A DNA stretch of 64,000 nt from JAJZMY01 sp964604635 (GTDB lineage Archaea; Micrarchaeota; Micrarchaeia; Micrarchaeales; Micrarchaeaceae). The stretch lies in assembly GCA_964604635.1 (NCBI GenBank), contig CAZRZO010000001.1:62001-126000 (forward strand), written 5' to 3'. Below, piece after piece: positions 37,045 to 45,536 of the stretch. Every line of letters begins with the position of its first letter. Position 1 is the stretch's first letter. A program made the position numbers and the translations under genes. The notes under the pieces were generated by a model that searched no databases, was not told the origin of the DNA, and worked only from the letters and a program-made list of their open reading frames with translations.

Positions 37045-37323
37045 ATGTATAATAATAAAAATATACAATTACATGAATTTATAAAACTTCATGTGAAAAT
37101 AATTAATAGTTTTGATATTTATCAAATAGGCTTAAAAGGAATTATAATAGATGAAACAAAAAACCAGTTGATTATTAATACAGGAGAACAAATTAAAAAA
37201 ATAATAAAGAAAATATCAGTATTTAAATTTACAGTGGGAAAAACCAGCTTTATTATAAATGGAAAAGATATAAATTATAGGCCTTATGAACGCATTGAAA
37301 AATGTATTAAATTAATTAATTAA
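37045..37323 (+). CDS. rnp1: RNase P protein subunit Rpp29 (Rnp1)
   Basis: 92 residues. GLKGIIIDETKNQLIINT and KFTVGKTSFIINGKDINYRPYERI match the Rpp29/Pop4 beta-barrel. It helps process tRNA 5' ends. It opens the second ribosomal block, as in other archaea, where it lies between S3/L29 and S17. Confidence 0.9.
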   Translation: MYNNKNIQLHEFIKLHVKIINSFDIYQIGLKGIIIDETKNQLIINTGEQIKKIIKKISVFKFTVGKTSFIINGKDINYRPYERIEKCIKLIN

Positions 37324-37408
37324 TAAGTTTTTATTAATTAATCTATTAAAAGCCAATATTTTTATTTATTTAATAAAATATAAATATACTAAATTATAAA
37401 TGATTTTT

Positions 37409-37711
37409 ATGGAATGTAATGATATTAAATGCCCTATACACGGTAATTTGAAAATTCATAAATTAAAATTTAAAGGAATTGTTGTTAGCGACAAAACTAT
37501 AAAAACAGTTGTAGTTGAAAGAGAATATTCTATATTCCTTCCAAAATATGAAAGATCTTTAAGAAATACTTCAAAAATACATGCATACAATCCATTATGT
37601 ATTAATGCAAAAATAGGAGATCAAGTAATTATTGCAAATACAAGAAGATTAAGCAAAACAAAATCATTTGTTGTAACTAAAATACTTAATACAAAATTAG
37701 ATAAAAAATAA
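37409..37711 (+). CDS. rps17: Ribosomal protein S17 (uS17)
   Basis: 100 residues. CNDIKCPIHGNLKIH is the archaeal N-terminus; GIVVSDKTIKTVVVERE and IHAYNPLCINAKIGDQVII are conserved. I use the ATG after TGATTTTT rather than the one 9 bases earlier. L14 follows 14 bases on. Confidence 0.95.
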   Translation: MECNDIKCPIHGNLKIHKLKFKGIVVSDKTIKTVVVEREYSIFLPKYERSLRNTSKIHAYNPLCINAKIGDQVIIANTRRLSKTKSFVVTKILNTKLDKK

Positions 37712-37725
37712 TTAGTGAATTAAAA

Positions 37726-38124
37726 ATGAAAGGATTATCAACACATATTTCAAAAGCAGTAACAATTGGATCTGTTTTAACATGCGCAGATAATAGTGGC
37801 GCAAAAACAGTTATGATGATTGGTAGAATTGGAAAATCAGGAAAAAGAGGAAAATTAGTAAGTGCTGGAATTGGAAATATTATTATAGGTAGTGTAAAAA
37901 CAGGAAACATAAAATTAAGAAAAACAATAGTAAGAGCAATTATTATAAGACAAAAACAACCAATTAGAAGAGCAAATGGAATGAGAATAAAATTTGAAGA
38001 TAATGCATTAATACTAATATCAGATACAAATTTACCAATTGGAACAGAAGTAAAAGGAGCAATGGCTAGAGAAGTTATTGAAAGAAATATAAAACTTGCT
38101 GGAATTGCATCAAGAGTGATATAA
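37726..38124 (+). CDS. rpl14: Ribosomal protein L14 (uL14)
   Basis: 132 residues. CADNSGAKTVMMIG and GTEVKGAMAREVIE are the family signatures. It forms part of the subunit interface and binds release/rescue factors. One base separates its stop from L24. Confidence 0.96.
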   Translation: MKGLSTHISKAVTIGSVLTCADNSGAKTVMMIGRIGKSGKRGKLVSAGIGNIIIGSVKTGNIKLRKTIVRAIIIRQKQPIRRANGMRIKFEDNALILISDTNLPIGTEVKGAMAREVIERNIKLAGIASRVI

Positions 38125-38125
38125 T

Positions 38126-38886
38126 ATGATAATACAATCAAGTAAACCAAGAAAACAAAGAAAATTTAGATTTACTGCACCACTTCATGTTAAACAACAT
38201 TTTGCACATGCTCATATTGAAAAAGCACTAAAACAAAAATTAAAAATTAGTAAAAGATCTATTCAAATTTCAAAAGGAGACACAGTAAAATTAGTTAAAG
38301 GTTCAAAAAAAGGATTAACAGGAAAAGTAATTAGAGTTGATTTGAATAAATCAAAACTATACATAGATTCTTTAAATAAAAAGAATGCAAAAGGAAAGGA
38401 ATTTAATATACCTATAAATATTAATAATGTTTATATAATTAATCTAAATCTTAATGATAAATTAAGAATTAAGAAATTAAATATTAGTAAAATAGAAATG
38501 GAAAAAATTAAAAAAGCAGCAGAACAAGAAGAAATCAAAAATAAAGAAAATGAAGTAAAGGAACCAGAACAGAAAATTGATATAGAACAAAAAGATACTA
38601 TTGAAAAACAAGAAAATGAAGTAAAGGAACCAGAACAGAAAATTGATATANNNNNNNNNNNNNNNNNNNNNNNNNNNNNNNNNNNNNNNNNNNNNNNNNN
38701 NNNNNNNNNNNNNNNNNNNNNNNNNNNNNNNNNNNNNNNNNNNNNNNNNNTACTATTGAAAAACAAGAAAATGAAGTAAAGGAACCAGAACAGAAAATTG
38801 ATATAGAACAAAAAGATACTATTGAAAAACAAGAAAATGAAGTAAAGGAACCAGAACAGAAAATTGATATAAATAATAAAATTTAA
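38126..38886 (+). CDS. rpl24: Ribosomal protein L24 (uL24) with repeated acidic/basic tail, interrupted by an assembly gap
   Basis: Residues 1-135 are archaeal L24 with the KOW motif (ISKGDTVKLVKGSKKGLTGK). After that comes a tandem repeat of EQKDTIEKQENEVKEPEQKI (22 residues including the end DI), spelled by 66-bp units. The 100 N lie within the repeat. The frame after the gap is only continuous if the missing length is not 100: the unit phase requires 11 + 66k bases. Then the gene ends NNKI at 38886. L24 sits at the peptide exit, so a long tail would extend from it. Confidence 0.85.
38546..38871 (+). repeat. 66-bp tandem repeat in rpl24
   Basis: Four visible copies: a partial one at 38546-38584, a full one at 38585-38650, a partial at 38751-38805 and a full one at 38806-38871, broken by the N run. 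Copies are identical where they overlap, which explains the failed assembly. Confidence 0.85.
38651..38750. other. Scaffold gap (100 N)
   Basis: Exactly 100 N, the standard placeholder for unknown length. Repeat phase on both sides gives 11 bases plus whole 66-bp units, for example 77 or 143. Confidence 0.95.
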
Positions 38887-38899
38887 TTAAGATGATTTT

Positions 38900-39580
38900 A
38901 TGGGAAGAAAAGGAAACAAAAGACATTTAAAATCTTTATATTCACCTAGTTATTACGCAATATCTAAAAAGAATAATAAATATACAACAAAAATGACATG
39001 TGGAAGGCATAATAAATATAAAGCAATCCCATTGCTTTTATTTATAAGAGACAAATTAAAATTAAGTAGCAAAAGAACAGAAATAAATAAAATAATAAAA
39101 CAAGGAGCTATTAAAATAAATGAAAAAGAAATAAAAGATCCTAGATACCCTATTGGTTTAAATGATATTGTTAGTATTGATAAATTAGATAAAAATTATA
39201 AAATATCAATTGATAATAAAGCACATTTTAATTTTGAAGAAATTGATAAAAAAAATAAATTATTAAGAATTTGTAAAGTAGTTAGAAAATATAAAATAAA
39301 AAAAGATATAATAATGATTGGACTTCATGATGGAACAAATATTAAAGGTACATCAGACATTAAAATAAATGATTCAGTAATAATAGATGAAAACATAAAA
39401 ATAAATAAAATTTTACCATTGAAAAAAAATGCTAAATGTTTTGTTATTAGTGGTGTTCATGTAGGAGATAGTGGAATACTTGATGAAATAAAAAGTATTG
39501 AAAACAAAAAACAAGCAATAATAAAAAAACAAGATATTGAATTTGAAACATCATTGAAAAATATAATGGTAATAAATTAA
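38900..39580 (+). CDS. rps4e: Ribosomal protein S4e
   Basis: 226 residues. GRKGNKRHLKSLYSPSYYAI at the start, the S4-like RNA-binding segment (LLFIRDKLKLSSKRTE) and the KOW-like end DIVSIDKL are seen. The usual archaeal place between L24 and L5. Confidence 0.95.
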   Translation: MGRKGNKRHLKSLYSPSYYAISKKNNKYTTKMTCGRHNKYKAIPLLLFIRDKLKLSSKRTEINKIIKQGAIKINEKEIKDPRYPIGLNDIVSIDKLDKNYKISIDNKAHFNFEEIDKKNKLLRICKVVRKYKIKKDIIMIGLHDGTNIKGTSDIKINDSVIIDENIKINKILPLKKNAKCFVISGVHVGDSGILDEIKSIENKKQAIIKKQDIEFETSLKNIMVIN

Positions 39581-39597
39581 AAAGCAATATGATTAAT

Positions 39598-40149
39598 ATG
39601 GATAGTAAAAAAGAAATAAATATTAAAAAGGATAAAATAAACAATCCAATGAAAAACATATTAATAAGTAAAATTGTAATAAATATAGGAACTGGAAATA
39701 ATGAAGAAAATCAATCAAATGCTAAACAATTATTAGAATTAATTACAAATAAAAAAGCAGCAGATGGACTTTCTAAAACAAGAAATCCTTCATTTAAAAT
39801 TTCAAAAGGACAAAAAATAAGTGCATTTGTAACAATAAGAAAAAAAGAAGTAAATAATTTATTAAAAAGATTATTTGATGCTATTGATTTTACAATAAAA
39901 CCAACAAATATCTCAATTAATAGTTTAAGTTTTGGAATAAAAGAATATATTGATATACCAAATATTAAATATAATCCAAAAATAGGAATGCTTGGAATGA
40001 ATATTAATGTTTCATTTAAAAGAAAAGGATTTAGAACAAAATTAAAAAAAATTAAAAAATCAAAAATTTCAAAAGCACATGGAATAATAACAAAAAAAGA
40101 AATTCAAGAATATCTAAAAAATCAGTTTAATGTTTTAATGGCTGAATAA
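39598..40149 (+). CDS. rpl5: Ribosomal protein L5 (uL5)
   Basis: About 183 residues, with a Lys/Asn N-terminal extension of some 18 before NPMKNILISKIVINIGTG, where most L5 begin. NPSFKISKGQKISAFVTIR is the conserved centre. It binds 5S rRNA. TGATTAAT precedes ATG 39598. The Met of NPMK is a later alternative start. Confidence 0.93.
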   Translation: MDSKKEINIKKDKINNPMKNILISKIVINIGTGNNEENQSNAKQLLELITNKKAADGLSKTRNPSFKISKGQKISAFVTIRKKEVNNLLKRLFDAIDFTIKPTNISINSLSFGIKEYIDIPNIKYNPKIGMLGMNINVSFKRKGFRTKLKKIKKSKISKAHGIITKKEIQEYLKNQFNVLMAE

Positions 40150-40151
40150 TT

Positions 40152-40310
40152 ATGAAAATGGATGATAATTTAAAATTTAAAGGAAAAGGAATGCGAAAAT
40201 GCAGAATATGTGGAACAAGTAGAGGTGTTATAAGATCTTATCACTTATTTATCTGCAGAAGATGTTTTAGAGAAGTGGCCTTAAAAATAGGCTTTAATAA
40301 ATACGGTTGA
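40152..40310 (+). CDS. rps14: Ribosomal protein S14 (uS14)
   Basis: 52 residues. It has the zinc-binding archaeal form: GKGMRKCRICGTSRGVIRSY and FICRRCFREVA with two CxxC pairs. Between L5 and S8 as expected. It ends with TGA four bases before S8. Confidence 0.95.
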   Translation: MKMDDNLKFKGKGMRKCRICGTSRGVIRSYHLFICRRCFREVALKIGFNKYG

Positions 40311-40314
40311 AAAT

Positions 40315-40698
40315 ATGGTAGATATATTAGCAGATTCAATTAATACAATAAAAACCAATGAAAGAATAGGTAGAAAAGAATGTATAATAAATTCTACAAA
40401 ATTAACAAAAAAGGTTTTGGAATTAATGAAAAAAAATGAGTATATTAAAGATTTTGAAGAATTTAATGAAGGATATACTAAAAAAATAAAAATTAGTTTA
40501 TCAAACAAAATAAATAAAATAGGTATTATAAAACCACGACATGTAATATCAAAAAATGACTTTCAGAAATATGAATCAAGATATATTCCTAGTAAAGATT
40601 TTGGTATATTGATAATATCAACATCAAAAGGATTATTAACAAATGCAGAAGCAAAAATGCAAAATATTGGAGGAAGACTAATTTTATATGTTTATTAA
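40315..40698 (+). CDS. rps8: Ribosomal protein S8 (uS8)
   Basis: 127 residues. The N-terminal helix with ADSINTIKTNERIGRKE and the end RDFGILIISTSKGLLT type (SKDFGILIISTSKGLLTN) are the family marks. Central 16S-rRNA binding protein. Confidence 0.95.
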   Translation: MVDILADSINTIKTNERIGRKECIINSTKLTKKVLELMKKNEYIKDFEEFNEGYTKKIKISLSNKINKIGIIKPRHVISKNDFQKYESRYIPSKDFGILIISTSKGLLTNAEAKMQNIGGRLILYVY

Positions 40699-40706
40699 AT
40701 GATATT

Positions 40707-41231
40707 ATGATTTCTTTAGAAATAAAACAAAATACAAAAATAGAAATTTCTGATGATAAAATAAAAACCATTGGAAAATTAGGTATAAATGAAAGAAAAT
40801 TTAATGATTTATTAATAAATATTAAGATTCAGGATAATAATATTATTATTGATTCTAATAAAGTTAAAAAACTAGAAAAAAAAGCAAAAAAAATAGAAAA
40901 AACATTTGCAAAGGAATTATTAAATGATATGATAGGAGTTAATGAATATTATGAAATAAATATGCAAATAGTTTCAATACATTTTCCAATTACTGCTGAA
41001 GTTTCAAATAAACTATTTAATATTAAAAATATGATAGGAGAAAGAGCAAAAAGATCAACTAAGATTATTGGAAACACAAAAATAGATATTAATAATCAAA
41101 AACTAAAAATCACTGGAACTAGTTTAGATCATGTTTCTCAAACAGCAGCTAATATCCGAAAAATGTGTAAAATAAGACATAAAGATGAACGAATATTTCA
41201 AGATGGCATATATTATAGTTCAGAGAATTAA
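40707..41231 (+). CDS. rpl6: Ribosomal protein L6 (uL6)
   Basis: 174 residues in two similar domains. The second has FNIKNMIGERAKRSTKIIGN and the C-terminal VSQTAANIRKMCKIRHKD, typical of archaeal L6. Start TG-ATATT-ATG. Confidence 0.94.
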   Translation: MISLEIKQNTKIEISDDKIKTIGKLGINERKFNDLLINIKIQDNNIIIDSNKVKKLEKKAKKIEKTFAKELLNDMIGVNEYYEINMQIVSIHFPITAEVSNKLFNIKNMIGERAKRSTKIIGNTKIDINNQKLKITGTSLDHVSQTAANIRKMCKIRHKDERIFQDGIYYSSEN

Positions 41232-41254
41232 AAATATATAATTAAATGATTAAT

Positions 41255-41692
41255 ATGTTAATTAAAAAACGAAAACACCCTGTATTTAATATTCCTAATT
41301 ATGGAGCAAAAAAAAGAACACGTGTAAAAGCAAGATGGAGAAAACAGAGGGGTATTGATAATAAAAAAAGAGTAAAGAAAAATTTTGCAGGTGCAGAACC
41401 AACAATAGGATATGGAAATAGAAAGGAAGTAAAAGGATTAAGAATAAATAATAAGAGACCGGTTTTAATAAATAATATTGACGATTTTAAACAAAAAGTA
41501 AATAATATAAAAGAAAAAGAAAATTATTTGTTTATAATTTCTCATAGTATTGGAACAAAAAAAAGATTAGTATTAATTGATTTTGCAAAACAAAATAATG
41601 TTAAAATAGCAAATAAAAATATAAATAAAAAAGTAGTAGAAAAACTAGATAAAAAAGAAAAAGATAGGCAAATAAATAAAAATAAAGTTTAA
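41255..41692 (+). CDS. rpl32e: Ribosomal protein L32e
   Basis: 145 residues. MLIKKRKHPVFNIPNYGAKK, KARWRKQRGIDNK and PTIGYGNRKEVKGL are the conserved features. The last 30 residues are a Lys/Asn tail. ATG at 41255 follows TGATTAAT; an ATG nine bases earlier is less likely. Confidence 0.94.
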   Translation: MLIKKRKHPVFNIPNYGAKKRTRVKARWRKQRGIDNKKRVKKNFAGAEPTIGYGNRKEVKGLRINNKRPVLINNIDDFKQKVNNIKEKENYLFIISHSIGTKKRLVLIDFAKQNNVKIANKNINKKVVEKLDKKEKDRQINKNKV

Positions 41693-41704
41693 TAATGTGA
41701 AAAT

Positions 41705-42175
41705 ATGTCAAAGCTTGTTAAAAATATTGCAGTAAAAATAACACATAAAGGAATAAATAAAATTAAGTTTAAACCTGATGCATTAGAAGAAATTGGAAAA
41801 GCATTAACAAGAGATGATGTTAAAAAACTAATAAAAGATGGAAATATTATTATTAAAGAAGATAAACATAATATTAGTTTCCATTCAAAAATATTAAGAC
41901 ACAAAAGAAAACAAGGAAGATCAAGAGGACCAGGTAGAAAAAAAGGTACTAGAAAAGCAAGAGGTGTTATTAGTTACAAGAAAAAAATCAGAGGACAACG
42001 AAGAATTTTAAGAAGCCTTAAACAAGAAAAAATAATAGACAATGAATTATTCAAATCTTTTAGTAGACTTGTTAGAGGAAATATATTTACAACAAAAATT
42101 TCATTACTAAATCACATTAAAAATAAAGGAGTAAATATTTCTAATGAAAAAGTAGAAATATTAAGACATATATAA
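41705..42175 (+). CDS. rpl19e: Ribosomal protein L19e
   Basis: 156 residues. AKALTRDDVKKLI-type (GKALTRDDVKKLIKDG), KRKQGRSRGPGRKKGTRKAR and RRILRSLKQEK are clear. GTGAAAATATG start. Confidence 0.95.
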   Translation: MSKLVKNIAVKITHKGINKIKFKPDALEEIGKALTRDDVKKLIKDGNIIIKEDKHNISFHSKILRHKRKQGRSRGPGRKKGTRKARGVISYKKKIRGQRRILRSLKQEKIIDNELFKSFSRLVRGNIFTTKISLLNHIKNKGVNISNEKVEILRHI

Positions 42176-42197
42176 AAAAATATTAAAAAAGATTTTT

Positions 42198-42764
42198 ATG
42201 GTTCAAATTAAAAGAAGAAGAAGAGAAGCAAAAACAAATTATAGAAGGAGAATAAAACTGTTAAAATCAGGATTATCCAGACTTATTGTGAGAAAAAGTA
42301 ATAAAAATATTTTAATACAAGTTGCAGTATATAATAAAGATGGGGATAGTATTGTATTGAATATTAATTCAAAAAGATTAAATGAATTTGGATGGGAAGG
42401 ACATAGTAATATCCCAACAGCATATTTAACTGGATTATTATTCTCAAAAGAACTAAAAATCAAAAATAAAGAATTATCATCAGAAAAACTAATATTAGAT
42501 ATTGGACTTTATAGACCAACAAAAAACTCAGTTATATTTGCAGCATTAAAAGGTGTACTTGACGGTGGAATAGAAGTTTTAAATAATATTTCATTTGATG
42601 AAAATAGATTACAAGCTAAATCAATCTCAGAATATGCAAATAAAATATTTAATGAAAATCCAGAGAAATATCAAAAATATTTTTCATCTTATATTTCAAA
42701 AAATATTGATGTTAAACAATTAGATAAAATATTTGAACAAGTAAAACAAAAATTAAGTGGTTGA
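42198..42764 (+). CDS. rpl18: Ribosomal protein L18 (uL18)
   Basis: 188 residues, archaeal long form. It begins VQIKRRRREAKTNYRRRIKL and has LDIGLYRPTKNSVIFAALKG. It binds 5S rRNA together with L5. The S5 gene starts directly at its stop. Confidence 0.95.
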   Translation: MVQIKRRRREAKTNYRRRIKLLKSGLSRLIVRKSNKNILIQVAVYNKDGDSIVLNINSKRLNEFGWEGHSNIPTAYLTGLLFSKELKIKNKELSSEKLILDIGLYRPTKNSVIFAALKGVLDGGIEVLNNISFDENRLQAKSISEYANKIFNENPEKYQKYFSSYISKNIDVKQLDKIFEQVKQKLSG

Positions 42765-43424
42765 TTGGAAGAAGAATTTATAATGGAATCATGGGAACCA
42801 AAAACAGAATTAGGCAGACTAGTAAAACAAGGAGAAATAATTTCAATAGAACAAATATTTCATCTTGGAAAAAGAATAGAAGAACTTGAAATAATTGATG
42901 CATTATTACCTAATTTGAAAAATGAAGTAATTGAAATTTCAAGTGTTCAAAGAATGACAAAAAACAATAGAAAAATGAAATTTAGAGTTGTTGTAGTAGT
43001 TGGAGATGGAAATGGTCATGTTGGTCTTGGTGCTGGAAAAGATGTTGAAGTAAAAGCAGCAATTGATTCAGCAATAATAAATGCAAAAAAGAATATTATT
43101 CCAATTATCTTTGGATGTGGTTCATGGCAATGTTTATGTGGAACAGAACATAGTTTACCTTTAATTGTAAAAGGAAAAGCAGGAAGTGTAGAAGTAATTT
43201 TAAAACCAGCACCAAGAGGACTTGGTATTGTAACAAATAAATATGTTAAAAAAATGCTTGTATTAGCAGGATTAAAAGACATATGGATGTTTTCTAGAGG
43301 TAGAACAAGAGCAAGATATAATATGTTATTAGCAGTATTTAAAGCTCTTGATTCAATAAATAAAATGAAGAATATTAGTTGTTTTGATAAACCAGCACCT
43401 AATATAGAACATATTACTAATTGA
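42765..43424 (+). CDS. rps5: Ribosomal protein S5 (uS5)
   Basis: 219 residues. VVGDGNGHVGLGAGKDVEVK and KPAPRGLGIVTNKYVKKML are hallmark segments. TTG is the likely start, right after the L18 stop, with GTG-GTTGA-TTG; an ATG 18 bases later is possible. Usual uL30 and uL15 genes do not follow. Confidence 0.95.
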   Translation: MEEEFIMESWEPKTELGRLVKQGEIISIEQIFHLGKRIEELEIIDALLPNLKNEVIEISSVQRMTKNNRKMKFRVVVVVGDGNGHVGLGAGKDVEVKAAIDSAIINAKKNIIPIIFGCGSWQCLCGTEHSLPLIVKGKAGSVEVILKPAPRGLGIVTNKYVKKMLVLAGLKDIWMFSRGRTRARYNMLLAVFKALDSINKMKNISCFDKPAPNIEHITN

Positions 43425-43446
43425 TATAAATATAATTGGGATAATG

Positions 43447-43719
43447 ATGAAGATTAATATTATTGAAAATAAACCGAAAAAATTGATATTAGAATTTAGT
43501 GCTGGTGATTTAACAATTCCAGATTTAATTGCGACTTATTTAACAGAACAAACAGATGTTATTTTTGCTGGAATAGAAAAAAACCATCCAGAAATAGGTA
43601 AACCATTGCTTATTCTAAAAACAAGTAGTAAAAAACCAATAGATGTTTTAAATAAAGCATTAGATGAACTTAAAGAATCTTATACTGAATTAAAAAAAGA
43701 AATAGAAAAAATAAAGTAA
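43447..43719 (+). CDS. rpoL: RNA polymerase subunit L (Rpo11)
   Basis: About 90 residues. The fold is that of Rpb11: LILEFSAGDLTIPDLIATYL, VIFAGIEKNHPEIGKPLLIL. It pairs with subunit D. It closes the second ribosomal block in place of uL30. The preceding ATG at 43444 is an alternative. Confidence 0.9.
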   Translation: MKINIIENKPKKLILEFSAGDLTIPDLIATYLTEQTDVIFAGIEKNHPEIGKPLLILKTSSKKPIDVLNKALDELKESYTELKKEIEKIK

Positions 43720-43734
43720 ATATTTAAAAAATAA

Positions 43735-44520
43735 TTATTTTAATTCTAAATAAAAAGTTCCTGCAGGAAGCATTTGCATTACTTCATCAATATTATCATA
43801 ATTTAAAAATTTTGCAATTGTTTTTGCAACATCTGATTTTTTTGATCGTCCTTGTTTTATTAATACATATTTATTAATTTGTTTTATTTTTTGAATTTCA
43901 TTCAATGCAATAAATGGAATTGCATTAAGTTTTTCATTATTAATAAAAAGTACAAGTTCTAAAGCAGTATTTTTATAATATTCTCTTGTTCCAGATATTA
44001 AAAAACTACCTTTTGAAATAGATCCACTAGTTGTTGATTTACTTACTTGTTCTCTTTTAACACTATATACATCAATTGTCTTTAACATTTCTTTCCATGC
44101 ACTTGAATAAGATGCAGCAAATTGAGCTACTTGATTTTTTATTTCAGTTTTAGCAGTTATACCTTCTTTTAATATAACAACAGAAGCACCAAAAATATCA
44201 GAATGAAAAAATAAGTCATTATTAGTAAAATATTTTGAGTTTAGAATTTCATTTTGAGTTGAATCTCTTCCACCAATCACAAGCATATTATTAGTTGCAA
44301 AAAACCAATGAAATTTTTCAAACCATTCTTTTTCTTGTTGCTTTATTATATTTTTGATTTTGTCTATTGATTTTTTGGATTTAAGTTTTTCTAGTTTTTT
44401 GTTCATAAATTTAAGAGCTTTTTCAATACCTTTATTCTTTTGAATTAGTTTTTTTTGTTTGCTATAATAATCATTTGCATTTTGCTGTGCAGATTTTGTT
44501 ATATCAATTTCTATTTCCAT
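43735..44520 (-). CDS. NFACT-R protein (short Rqc2/RqcH-like)
   Basis: About 261 residues. An N-terminal coiled coil is followed by NFACT-R, with EWFEKFHWFFATNNMLVIG, GRDSTQNEIL and FHSDIFGASVVIL. Full RqcH is about 550-650 residues and has an NFACT-N domain that is absent here. The family works at stalled ribosomes and large subunits with peptidyl-tRNA. Whether this short form still adds Ala tails is unknown. Convergent with rpoL. Confidence 0.85.
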   Translation of the reverse strand: MEIEIDITKSAQQNANDYYSKQKKLIQKNKGIEKALKFMNKKLEKLKSKKSIDKIKNIIKQQEKEWFEKFHWFFATNNMLVIGGRDSTQNEILNSKYFTNNDLFFHSDIFGASVVILKEGITAKTEIKNQVAQFAASYSSAWKEMLKTIDVYSVKREQVSKSTTSGSISKGSFLISGTREYYKNTALELVLFINNEKLNAIPFIALNEIQKIKQINKYVLIKQGRSKKSDVAKTIAKFLNYDNIDEVMQMLPAGTFYLELK

Positions 44521-44557
44521 AAAACTCATTAAAAAAAATAATAACAGAAAAAATCAA

Positions 44558-44758
44558 TTAAGGTAATATTGGTGTTCCTGCTATTAAATTTACTATAATA
44601 GATATTACAAACCCAATTAATCCAATTAGCAATATTCCAATTATTAAGATTTTAATTGTTTTGTTAAACTCCTGTTTTGATGGTTTATAACTAATATTTA
44701 TTATGCGTTTAGAACTTAAAAAAAATGTTTTAAGATTTAAAATTATATTGAACTTCAT
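44558..44758 (-). CDS. secE: Protein translocase subunit SecE (Sec61 gamma)
   Basis: 66 residues. KRIINISYKPSKQEFNKTIKI before the single C-terminal membrane helix (ILIIGILLIGLIGFVISIIV) is the archaeal SecE shape. It complements SecY (not in window) in the channel. ATG at 44758 follows TGAT; an ATG nine bases earlier exists. Confidence 0.9.
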   Translation of the reverse strand: MKFNIILNLKTFFLSSKRIINISYKPSKQEFNKTIKILIIGILLIGLIGFVISIIVNLIAGTPILP

Positions 44759-44935
44759 ATTTATCATTTTAGTATTTTAAATAAATTAATATTTGTTAAA
44801 TACATTAATAATACAATATTAAAAAATAAATATTAAATATTTTTATTTTAAAATAGTGGAATTATAAAAAAAAAATTAAACAGAACTTATTTAGATTTGT
44901 TTTTTAAATTTTTATTAATATGAAATGGTGTTTAT

Positions 44936-45220
44936 ATGAGAATATCTACAATATACGATATGGATATATATAGTGATTCAGGAGTTTATCTTGGAGAAGT
45001 ACGTGATGCAATAATTGATCTTGAAAAAGGAGAAGTAAGTAGATTATTGATGATTGAATGGAAAAATGCAGATAATGACGAAGTGAAAAAAATTCTACAA
45101 AACAAAAGTGTTTTATTCAAAAATATAAAAAACATAGGAGATGTAGTATTAGTTTCATCTTCAAAACAATCTGGAGAATCTTTAAGTTCTGAAGCTTCAC
45201 AATTATCAGATAGATATTAG
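44936..45220 (+). CDS. PRC-barrel domain protein
   Basis: 94 residues, small beta-barrel: MRISTIYDMDIYSDSGVYLG and EVRDAIIDLEKGEVSRLLM. PRC-barrel proteins are widespread in archaea and often bind RNA or ribosome-assembly factors. GGTG-TTTAT-ATG gives the start. Last 15 residues are Ser-rich. Confidence 0.85.
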   Translation: MRISTIYDMDIYSDSGVYLGEVRDAIIDLEKGEVSRLLMIEWKNADNDEVKKILQNKSVLFKNIKNIGDVVLVSSSKQSGESLSSEASQLSDRY

Positions 45221-45335
45221 AATTATTATATAAATTAATTTGTTTTTTGTTTTCTTTTTTATTATTAATTTATCTTATTTTATTAATGAAATTATTTTTT
45301 AGTAAATAAAAATATAATTTAATACAATTTATATT

Positions 45336-45430
45336 TGGACCAGACGGGAATCGAACCCGCACTTCCCACATTTTTCATTTATTAATTTATTTATTGCGAA
45401 TGTGATGTCTTACCATTAGACCACTAGCCC
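45336..45430 (-). tRNA. tRNA-Ala(CGC) with 23-nt intron
   Basis: Acceptor GGGCTAG/CTGGTCC has the G3-U70 pair that identifies tRNA-Ala. Anticodon arm TCACA-TTCGCAA-TGTGG after intron removal gives anticodon CGC at 45396-45398. T arm GCGGG-TTCGATT-CCCGT; discriminator A. Confidence 0.88.
45372..45394 (-). other. Canonical 37/38 tRNA intron
   Basis: 23 AT-rich bases right after position 37 of tRNA-Ala, the usual archaeal site. The border may slide by one or more A. Confidence 0.7.
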
Positions 45431-45536
45431 ATATAATAAACATATTTAAAATATTTGTTTTAAATATAATTATAAATAATAAACTTTTATTACTACTTTT
45501 AAATAGTAATCTAAAAGATAAAATAGTGGGGATCTT

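Noticed and set aside
38126..38779. Frame running through the N to a stop at 38779
   Set aside because: It depends on the placeholder gap length. The repeat phase shows the true frame ends at 38886.
43447..43719. uL30, expected after S5
   Set aside because: Sequence matches RpoL (ENKPKKLILEF, HPEIGKPLLIL), not uL30.
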